A stretch of DNA of 9,918 nucleotides from CAXMQS01 sp964195995 (GTDB taxonomy: Bacteria > Actinomycetota > Acidimicrobiia > Spongiisociales > JAOTWH01). The stretch spans positions 1 to 9,918 of the forward strand of contig CAXMQS010000002.1 in NCBI GenBank assembly GCA_964195995.1, written 5' to 3'. How positions within the stretch are numbered: position 1 is the first letter of the stretch; the number at the start of each line of letters is the position of its first letter. Below, one piece after another: positions 1-5,039 of this stretch. The notes under the pieces are model-generated. The model searched no databases, was not told the DNA's origin, and saw only the letters and a program-made list of their open reading frames with translations. Both the position numbers and the translations under genes were made by a program.

Positions 1-580
1 CCTTCTCGGCGCTGGCGGGTTGGGCGTCGCCCTCAAGCTCCTGCCACAGCACGGGGATAGTCAGTAACGCCGCCGCCGACAGCAGCCAGAAAGGGCTCGT
101 CCAGCCGTAGCGGTCGATGGCGAGTCCGGCCAGGGGCGCCCCGACGATCAGACCGCCGGCCCACGTCAGCTCGAGGACCGACAGGTAGCGGGCTCGCCGC
201 TCGTAGGGCACCCGGTCGGCGACATAGGACTGGCTGGCGATGTCGAACGCCGGCTTGCCGAGCCCCATCAACATGAAGCCAACGAATGCTCCGATGAACA
301 CGCTGGTGGCGGCGGTGACAGCAGCCCCGGCGGCGAAGAGCAGTAGCCCCGTGAAGGCCTGGCGCCGTCGCCGCTCACCCTTGCCGGCAACGGCAACCAC
401 GGCAGGGGTGGCAACGCCGGTCAGCCATCGGGCCGATACCAGCAGGCCTGCCTGCTCCAGAGATACACCGAGTCCGCGGGCGATGGCCGGGAGGAACGGA
501 TAGACGAAGCGCGATGCCGTGTTGACCGTGAGCCGTCCGACGAACAGCGCCGAGATGGCTCCGAGTAGGGACCGCTTCAT
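1..580 (-). CDS. MFS transporter, N-terminal half (runs off the left edge)
   Basis: I translated this by hand from the ATG at 578-580; 193 residues are open up to the window edge and no stop is reached. It is a membrane protein of the major facilitator superfamily, which move small solutes with a proton or ion gradient. The visible part has about six hydrophobic segments. A basic loop (GKGERRRR, about residues 78-85) stands where the cytoplasmic loop between helices 2 and 3 is expected, and the typical MFS stretches YVADRVPYERRARYL and GAPLAGLAIDRYGW follow. It then enters a polar segment (EGDAQPASAEK) like the central loop between the two six-helix halves, so roughly half the protein is present. 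The start lies only 7 bp beyond the stop of the ABC permease gene and has no good Shine-Dalgarno sequence, which suggests translational coupling in one operon. The substrate is unknown; the look is closest to drug-efflux or metabolite-export MFS proteins. Confidence 0.85.
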   Translation of the reverse strand, partial: MKRSLLGAISALFVGRLTVNTASRFVYPFLPAIARGLGVSLEQAGLLVSARWLTGVATPAVVAVAGKGERRRRQAFTGLLLFAAGAAVTAATSVFIGAFVGFMLMGLGKPAFDIASQSYVADRVPYERRARYLSVLELTWAGGLIVGAPLAGLAIDRYGWTSPFWLLSAAALLTIPVLWQELEGDAQPASAEK

Positions 581-587
581 CGACGGC

Positions 588-1430
588 TCAGTGTGAGGTT
601 CCGACTCGACCAGGGATGGCGATCCGTTTCTCGTACCAGCGGAGGGCCAGGCTCAGAAGAAGGGTCAGGATGACGTACATGACCATGAGGATGAAGAACC
701 CCTCCCGGAAGCGGAACGTACTGCCGGTGTACTGCCTGGCCATCTGCGTGAGTTCCCTGGCCGCCAGGACGGAAACCAGGGATGTGTCCTTCATGAGGCT
801 GATGAGGTCGTTGCCTAGGGCGGGCAGCATGTTGCGGATGGCCTGAGGAAGGATGATGCGCCTCATGTTCTGGCGATTGGACAGACCCATGGCCTTGCCT
901 GCCTCCACCTGACCCTCGTCTACGGACTGGATGCCAGCCCGGAAGACTTCGGCGATGAACGCCGCGTAGAAGAGCGACAGCGCGATGGAGCCCTTGAAGG
1001 CTTGGGATATCGCCCGCGGCTTGAGGTCCAAGAGGTCGGAGAATTCGGGGACGATCACCAGGGCGATAGCGAAGATGAAGACCAGCATCGGAATGCCTCT
1101 CACGAGTTCGATGTAGGTCGAGGCTGTATTGCGGAGGAAGGAGTTCTTGCTGATGCGTCCGAGCCCTATGAAAAGGCCGAGGAATGTCGCCACGACGAAC
1201 GAGCCGCCGGTGAGGATGAGGGTCAGGGCCAATCCCCGGTTCCACACCAGGGGCCAGGGGAGAATGGCGCGAAATGCTTCCTGGTAGACGCTCGATCCGA
1301 TGACGAGAATCACCATGACGCCGATGATCACGAGCATGGCCACGAGCCACCACGGGAACTCAGAGCGGTCGATCGTGTAGACGCTCGACACCGGGGTCGG
1401 GGCTACGCCTACTTCATCGTCTGGCTGCAA
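588..1430 (-). CDS. Polar amino-acid ABC transporter permease (HisM/GlnP type)
   Basis: This is a 280-residue inner-membrane subunit of an amino-acid importer. About six hydrophobic segments are visible, near residues 28-47, 66-90, 112-128, 148-165, 205-225 and 243-262. The stretch TYIELVRGIPMLVFIF (105-120) is typical of the HisM/GlnP family. The EAA loop that docks onto the ATPase is intact: EAGKAMGLS begins at residue 177 and is followed by RRIILPQAIRNMLPALGN. The start is a TTG at 1428-1430, supported by AGGAG at 1436-1440 with a 5-nt gap; no ATG sits near it in frame. The binding-protein gene is upstream on the same strand, 71 bp away, with a strong hairpin between them. No ABC ATPase follows; the next gene is an MFS transporter. 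The ATPase must be encoded elsewhere or shared. The family is certain, the exact amino acid is not. Confidence 0.93.
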   Translation of the reverse strand: MQPDDEVGVAPTPVSSVYTIDRSEFPWWLVAMLVIIGVMVILVIGSSVYQEAFRAILPWPLVWNRGLALTLILTGGSFVVATFLGLFIGLGRISKNSFLRNTASTYIELVRGIPMLVFIFAIALVIVPEFSDLLDLKPRAISQAFKGSIALSLFYAAFIAEVFRAGIQSVDEGQVEAGKAMGLSNRQNMRRIILPQAIRNMLPALGNDLISLMKDTSLVSVLAARELTQMARQYTGSTFRFREGFFILMVMYVILTLLLSLALRWYEKRIAIPGRVGTSH

Positions 1431-1435
1431 GAGGT

Positions 1436-1440
1436 CTCCT
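1436..1440 (-). promoter_or_regulatory. Ribosome binding site supporting a TTG start
   Basis: AGGAG on the minus strand, 5 nt ahead of the TTG at 1428-1430 of the permease gene, supports this non-ATG start. Confidence 0.65.
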
Positions 1441-1447
1441 CAACGAG

Positions 1448-1475
1448 ATGCGCCGGACCCGAGGGTCCGGCGCAT
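1448..1475 (-). promoter_or_regulatory. Perfect 13-bp inverted repeat between binding-protein and permease genes
   Basis: The arms 1448-1460 (ATGCGCCGGACCC) and 1463-1475 (GGGTCCGGCGCAT) are exactly complementary. As RNA it would fold into a 12-13-bp GC-rich stem with a tiny CGAG/CTCG loop. No T-run follows on either side, so it is a poor textbook intrinsic terminator. Its place, 27 bp past the binding-protein stop and just ahead of the permease ribosome binding site, fits a processing, attenuation or mRNA-stabilising hairpin that lets the binding protein be made in excess over the permease. That role is inferred from other ABC operons. Confidence 0.7.
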
Positions 1476-1501
1476 CCTACGCATGTCGTATTGGGCGAGT
1501 C

Positions 1502-2341
1502 CTACCCGACGTCCGCGATGTCGTCGTATGTCACCGTGAATGCGTCGGTGAAGTACTTACGACCGAGCTCCTCGAAGGTGCCGTCCGCCTTGAGCACGTC
1601 GAGCGCCTGGTTGACGGGGTCAACGAGGTCGCTGCCCTTGGGGAAGATGAACCCGAGGGGATCGCTCTGGAGGGCATCGTCGATGGTCTTGATGTCGTCG
1701 GCGTTCACGCCGACGTACCCCAGACCAGCCGCATCGTCGATGATGACAGCGTCGACGTCACCGACGATCAGAGCCTGGATGGCCAGCCCGAACTGGTCGA
1801 AGGCGTCGATGCGTCCGTCGCCGCCAAGCAGCTCAACGGCGAGCTCAAAGTTGGTCGTGCCAACCTGGGTGCCGATCCGCGCGTCCGTGTCGTCGATCAG
1901 CGACTGTGCAGTGGCGTACCTGTCCTCATCGATGCGCACGATGAACTTCTGCTGAACGGTCATGTAGGCGTCGGAGTAGTCGACGACTTCCTTGCGCTCG
2001 TCGGTTATGGAGATGCCGTCGGCAGCCGTGTCGAGCTGGCCTTGGGAGACCTCCTCGATGACGGCCGGCCAACCGGCCAGCGTCATTTCGGCCTGGCAGT
2101 TAAGAAGGTCGCAGATGGCCGTCCACGCGTCATAGTCCCAGCCCTGGCCCTCGGTTGCACCTGCTGGTACGTAGTTGAAGGGGAGATAGGCGTTCTCTAC
2201 GCCGACGGTGACCGTGCGGCCCCCGAGGTCGGGCAGATCGCCGCCGCCTCCGCCAACAGCGGACTCGTCGGAGTCACCGCAGGCTGCGGCCACCATGGCA
2301 AACGCCAGAACCACCGCCACTATCGAAAATCTCTTCCTCAT
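1502..2341 (-). CDS. Amino-acid-binding lipoprotein of an ABC transporter (SBP family 3)
   Basis: This is an extracellular solute-binding lipoprotein of the bacterial family 3 (polar amino acids), 279 residues from the chosen ATG at 2339-2341. That start is preferred over an upstream in-frame one at 2398 because it has GAGG at 2346-2349 and puts a normal lipoprotein signal at the N-terminus: MRKR, a hydrophobic stretch, then VAAAC with the lipidated Cys at 21. A glycine linker follows (30-34). The binding fold shows VGVENAYLPFNYV (46-58), GWDYDAWTAICD (67-78), ADGISITDERKEVVDYSD (107-124, whose Arg116 stands where HisJ-type proteins hold the ligand carboxylate), GTQVGTTN (157-164) and VDAVIIDD (196-203). 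Its partner permease is downstream. It probably binds an amino acid, but the side-chain preference cannot be read from the sequence. Confidence 0.92.
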   Translation of the reverse strand: MRKRFSIVAVVLAFAMVAAACGDSDESAVGGGGGDLPDLGGRTVTVGVENAYLPFNYVPAGATEGQGWDYDAWTAICDLLNCQAEMTLAGWPAVIEEVSQGQLDTAADGISITDERKEVVDYSDAYMTVQQKFIVRIDEDRYATAQSLIDDTDARIGTQVGTTNFELAVELLGGDGRIDAFDQFGLAIQALIVGDVDAVIIDDAAGLGYVGVNADDIKTIDDALQSDPLGFIFPKGSDLVDPVNQALDVLKADGTFEELGRKYFTDAFTVTYDDIADVG

Positions 2342-2344
2342 GTG

Positions 2345-2349
2345 TCCTC
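2345..2349 (-). promoter_or_regulatory. Ribosome binding site of the binding-protein gene
   Basis: GAGGA on the minus strand lies 3-4 nt before the ATG at 2341. It decides the start: the longer reading from 2398 has no such motif and would bury the signal peptide. Confidence 0.65.
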
Positions 2350-2427
2350 GCTTGTTGTAGACCGATTCCCGCTTGGGGAGTATCGACAGGCTACCCAACT
2401 ACCCCGGAACCACCCCAACGAGCGCTG

Positions 2428-3096
2428 CTAGTCGTCCTCGGGGTCGAGGATGAGGTGAGAGAGGCTGCGGTCGAGCCGCTTGACGACTGTGTCTTCATCG
2501 GTGTTGAGGGCCAGCTGGAGCTCGGACGTGAGGATGAGGCGAGCCTTCGCCAACATCCGCTTGAGAGCGGGCCCTAGCGGCTTGCTCTGCTGGGCATAGG
2601 TCAGATCCCGAACGACCGCCGCCACCTCGTAGATGTCTCCAGAGGCCATCTTGTCCTGGAGGAGCTTGAACCAGCGTGCCCAGGTGGCGTCGGCGTCGAC
2701 AGGAGTGTCCTTCAATGTGGCGAAGACCTTGCGCGCGGCGTTCTGGGTGATCACCGGACGCAGGCCCAGGTCCAAGGCCGTGTCGACAGGTATTCGCAGG
2801 ACGAGCGGGTTGGTGATGGCCTCGATGACGAAGTAGTCCTGCTTGCGGTCCTCGAAATCGTGCTTCTCTTTGCCGATGATGATGGCTGCGCCGTGATGCG
2901 GGTAGACCACCTTGTCGCGCACCCTGAAGGGGGATTTCTTCCGCACCTTCGGCTTCGGGGGAGGCGCAGGCGCCTTCTTGGCGGCAGCTTTCTTCACGGG
3001 CGCTTTCTTAGCAGGGGCCTTCTTCGCAGGCGCCTTCTTGGCCGCAGCCTTCTTGGCCGGTGGTTGTTTCTTCGCAGGGGTCTTCTTTGTTGCCAT
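2428..3096 (-). CDS. carD: CarD/CdnL-family RNA polymerase-binding regulator with a lysine-rich N-terminal tail
   Basis: CarD proteins bind the RNA polymerase beta subunit and the upstream edge of the -10 element and stabilise the open promoter complex. Here the core (about residues 55-222) matches the mycobacterial protein: RVRDKVVYPHHGAA (58-71, polymerase-interaction domain), VLRIPVDTALDLGLRPV (99-115), the conserved Trp139 in ATWARWF that in mycobacteria wedges into the promoter minor groove, ASGDIYEVAAVVRDL (151-165) and KRMLAKARLIL (179-189). The unusual part is residues 1-54: a tail of Lys, Ala and Pro with eight KK pairs, spaced every five residues from 15 on, like histone H1 or actinobacterial HupB tails. 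Mycobacterial CarD is about 162 residues and has no such tail. The ATG at 3094-3096 lies 34 bp after the ATP-grasp stop and has only a weak ribosome binding site. CarD identity is firm; the tail's role is inferred to be non-specific DNA binding. Confidence 0.95.
   Translation of the reverse strand: MATKKTPAKKQPPAKKAAAKKAPAKKAPAKKAPVKKAAAKKAPAPPPKPKVRKKSPFRVRDKVVYPHHGAAIIIGKEKHDFEDRKQDYFVIEAITNPLVLRIPVDTALDLGLRPVITQNAARKVFATLKDTPVDADATWARWFKLLQDKMASGDIYEVAAVVRDLTYAQQSKPLGPALKRMLAKARLILTSELQLALNTDEDTVVKRLDRSLSHLILDPEDD
2968..3054 (-). repeat. Degenerate 15-bp repeats encoding KKAPA-type pentapeptides
   Basis: The stretch codes for residues 15-43 of the CarD protein, successive variants of KKAPA, KKAAA and KKAPV. 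The underlying DNA repeats a GCCTTCTTGGC-like unit (plus strand) with silent and non-silent variation. Such repeats gain and lose units easily, so tail length may vary between strains. Confidence 0.75.
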
Positions 3097-3105
3097 CGGC
3101 GCTCG

Positions 3106-3111
3106 ATGATA
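3106..3111 (-). promoter_or_regulatory. Possible -10 element of carD
   Basis: TATCAT on the minus strand ends 9 nt before the carD ATG. It fits TANNNT, but the spacing is longer than for the other candidates here and no -35 is visible. It would give a leader of only 2-3 nt. This is a weak call; carD may instead be read through from the ATP-grasp gene. Confidence 0.3.
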
Positions 3112-3130
3112 GGCCGGTGTCCCTTCGGAG

Positions 3131-4333
3131 CTAGGTGACCTCGATCTTGAGGACGCCGTGGGCCTGGCGGAGGGCGTCCTCTACGGCCAAAGGCTGGAGG
3201 GCTCGAGCGAAGATGAAACCGAGATAGCGGTTCCCCTCCGGCAACGGTCGCAGGCGCTCACCCAGGGGAACGGTGATCTCGACTCCTGTTATGCCGGCGA
3301 CGCTGCGCGCCTCATCAATGCCGGACACCGATGCCAGGCGTCCGGCCTTGGGTATCGGGATCATCATGACTCCGCTGGCCGGTGCCGCGGCGTCGAGGCC
3401 CCCTTGGGGGAGGCGCAGCGCGTGACGCACCAAGACGGTCTCGAGCGACGCGCCGAACATCCCGAATTCGAGCGCCCGGCTGCACAGTCCGCCGATGGGT
3501 CTGGCCGCGACCTCGAGGATGCGGACCCCGTCTGGGCCCACCCTCGCTTCGGCATGCACCGGACCCTCGCGCAGCCCGAGCGCGGCGGCTGCCGCGGCGA
3601 CGACCGAGACGATGCTGTCTTGCGCCTCGGCAGGGTGGCGCGACGGGGTAACCAACATCGTCTCCTCGAAGTAGGGGCCGTCGAGGGGATCGGGCTTGTC
3701 AAGGATGGCAAGGGGGATGAGCTGGCCGTCTGCCAGCATCGCCTCGAGAGCGACCTCGGGACCGGGTATGAACTCCTCGACGAGCAATGTGGAGTCGCGT
3801 CCCATGGCGCGGGCGATTCGCCGCACCTGCTCCACAACGGGCTCGACGCCGTCGGCGTCGTCGACGCGGATCACACCCTGGCTTGCTGAAAGCGACACCG
3901 GCTTGATGATGACGGGGAATCCAATGGCGGCGGCGGCCTCGGCGGCCGCGTCGGTTTCGGTGACGATCCTGTAGTCGGGCTGGGGGACACCGGCCGCCTC
4001 GAAGAGGTCCCGCATCACTGACTTGTCACGGGTTGCTGCGACCGCAGCGGGGGTGCTGTGCGGCAGGTTGAGGGCGGCTGCAGCGACAGCACCGATCATT
4101 ACTCCGCGGTCGTCAACAGGTATCACCGCATCGAACGGGCCCCTGCTAACGATCTGCTCGGCGGACCACTCCGGCCGGCTCAGATCGATGCCCACCAGAT
4201 GTGCGTCGTCGATGAGAAGCTGTTCTTCCTCGGTGGCGATGACCATCTCGGCGTCGACGGCCCGGGCGGCCCTGATGAATTCGCGGGCCCGGTAGGTCGA
4301 CGAGGGAAGGATGAGCGCGAGGCGGCGAACCAT
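3131..4333 (-). CDS. ATP-grasp ligase, L-amino-acid ligase (BacD)-like
   Basis: A 400-residue ATP-grasp enzyme; such enzymes activate a carboxylate as acyl-phosphate with ATP and join it to an amine. Visible parts are an N-terminal Rossmann-like domain (LALILPSSTYRAREFIRAA, 5-23), the start of the ATP-grasp fold (TRDKSVMRDLFEAAGVPQPDY, residues 101-121), the nucleotide-binding stretch FPVIIKPVSLSASQGV (139-154), LVEEFIPGPEVALEAML (184-200), and the metal/phosphate site HAEARVGPDGVRILEVAARP (260-279) followed by IGG. The last 80 residues (from GVMMIPIPKAG at 321) look like the extra C-terminal domain of L-amino-acid ligases. I chose the ATG at 4331-4333 over a GTG at 4342 because a TACAGT box lies 7 nt ahead of it and overlaps the GTG. 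It diverges from nfuA and is followed 34 bp later by carD. The substrate is unknown; a related carboxylate-amine ligase is equally possible. Confidence 0.82.
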   Translation of the reverse strand: MVRRLALILPSSTYRAREFIRAARAVDAEMVIATEEEQLLIDDAHLVGIDLSRPEWSAEQIVSRGPFDAVIPVDDRGVMIGAVAAAALNLPHSTPAAVAATRDKSVMRDLFEAAGVPQPDYRIVTETDAAAEAAAAIGFPVIIKPVSLSASQGVIRVDDADGVEPVVEQVRRIARAMGRDSTLLVEEFIPGPEVALEAMLADGQLIPLAILDKPDPLDGPYFEETMLVTPSRHPAEAQDSIVSVVAAAAAALGLREGPVHAEARVGPDGVRILEVAARPIGGLCSRALEFGMFGASLETVLVRHALRLPQGGLDAAAPASGVMMIPIPKAGRLASVSGIDEARSVAGITGVEITVPLGERLRPLPEGNRYLGFIFARALQPLAVEDALRQAHGVLKIEVT

Positions 4334-4340
4334 TCGCGGC

Positions 4341-4346
4341 ACTGTA
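4341..4346 (-). promoter_or_regulatory. Predicted -10 element of the ATP-grasp gene (leaderless)
   Basis: TACAGT on the minus strand lies 7 nt before the ATG at 4333, which places transcription start at or next to the A of the ATG. No Shine-Dalgarno sequence is present, in keeping with a leaderless mRNA. No recognisable -35 is seen. Confidence 0.55.
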
Positions 4347-4362
4347 GAAGTCCACTAGCGAA

Positions 4363-4368
4363 TAGCAT
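4363..4368 (+). promoter_or_regulatory. Predicted -10 element of nfuA (leaderless GTG)
   Basis: TAGCAT is followed by 6 nt and then the GTG start at 4375, so the mRNA would begin with the start codon. There is no Shine-Dalgarno sequence. The expected -35 position (about 4340-4345) is occupied by the -10 of the divergent ATP-grasp gene. Confidence 0.55.
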
Positions 4369-4374
4369 GCGGCT

Positions 4375-5007
4375 GTGACCGACGCCCCCATCCTTTCTAT
4401 CAGCGAGCGCGCCTTGGCCAAGGTGCTCGAGATCCGTGATCAGGAGCCTGATGGAAGCGAGCTTGCGCTCGGCATCAAGATCGCTGGCGTCGAGGGCACC
4501 GAGTTCCGCTATGAGATGGCAATGGTGCGCGCCGAAGACATTGGCCCCGGTGCTGTTACTGAACAACACGGTGAGCTGACCACCTTCTATCCCGCCGACA
4601 GCGTCGACAACCTGCGCGGCGCCACCCTCGATCTGTCACGGGACCTCCTCAACCCCGGCCTCGTCATCGAGAACCCCAACAGTCTGAGCCCGTCCATGCT
4701 CAATCCCGATGCACCACCCCCCGACCTGAGCGGACCGATACCCGAGCGCGTGCAGCAGGTACTCGACCAGCAGATCAACCCCGCTATCGCCTCGCACGGC
4801 GGGGTCGCCGAGCTGGTTGCCGTTGAGGACTCGACAGCGTTCCTGCGCCTTGGGGGAGGCTGCCAGGGTTGTGGGCTCGCCTCGGTCACCCTCAGCCAGG
4901 GCATCGAGACGACGCTGCTCGAGATGGTTCCCGAGATCACTCGGGTGGTTGATGTCACCGATCATTCCTCCGGCGCCAACCCCTACTACGAGGCAGCCAA
5001 GAAGTAG
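4375..5007 (+). CDS. nfuA: NfuA-type Fe-S cluster carrier (degenerate A-type domain plus NifU domain)
   Basis: A 210-residue protein with the two-part layout of NfuA, a cytoplasmic carrier that binds a [4Fe-4S] cluster between two subunits and passes it to apo-enzymes. The first half (about 5-105; ISERALAKVLEIRDQEP, LGIKIAGVEGTEFRYEM, VIENPNS) resembles A-type carriers such as IscA/HesB but has none of their cysteines, as in E. coli NfuA. A proline-rich link (PDAPPPDLSGPIP, 111-123) leads to the NifU domain (124-205) with the cluster-binding pair Cys163 and Cys166 in GGGCQGCGLASVTL. The start is a GTG at 4375-4377, fixed by a -10 box 6 nt upstream. It is the only plus-strand gene here and converges on malQ with a 32-bp gap. 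It could be annotated simply as a NifU family protein; the domain calls are firm. Confidence 0.92.
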   Translation: MTDAPILSISERALAKVLEIRDQEPDGSELALGIKIAGVEGTEFRYEMAMVRAEDIGPGAVTEQHGELTTFYPADSVDNLRGATLDLSRDLLNPGLVIENPNSLSPSMLNPDAPPPDLSGPIPERVQQVLDQQINPAIASHGGVAELVAVEDSTAFLRLGGGCQGCGLASVTLSQGIETTLLEMVPEITRVVDVTDHSSGANPYYEAAKK

Positions 5008-5039
5008 AGAGGCCGGCGGGGACTCGCAGGCTCGGCCGT

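Noticed and set aside
577..1353. Second minus-strand frame of 258 codons inside the permease gene
   Set aside because: It is Arg/His/Pro-rich with no membrane segments; a +1 frame shadow of the permease, which has all its family motifs in its own frame.
1002..1955. Plus-strand frame of 317 codons spanning the permease and binding-protein genes
   Set aside because: It covers parts of two real minus-strand genes plus the hairpin between them and has a low-complexity composition. It is an antisense shadow.
2342..2427. Promoter or terminator between carD and the binding-protein gene
   Set aside because: TAGCCT and GATACT resemble -10 boxes, but neither has a -35 at proper spacing, and no stable hairpin is seen. 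A promoter is likely but cannot be placed.
1448..2431. Long open frame on the plus strand (327 codons) opposite the binding protein
   Set aside because: It is antisense to a well-supported lipoprotein gene, shows no domain and has no ribosome binding site; it is open because of the GC-rich codon bias of the real gene.
2968..3054. Tandem repeat considered as CRISPR-like or mobile
   Set aside because: The 15-bp units have no spacers and simply encode the lysine-rich protein tail.
2860..3138. Plus-strand Leu/Arg-rich or Phe/Ala/Gly-rich frames opposite the CarD tail
   Set aside because: The repetitive, partly membrane-like sequence arises only because Lys codons AAG read as CTT/TTC on the other strand.
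5008..5039. Possible bidirectional terminator between nfuA and malQ
   Set aside because: Only a 5-bp GGCCG/CGGCC pairing with a 17-nt loop and no T-run; too weak to call.
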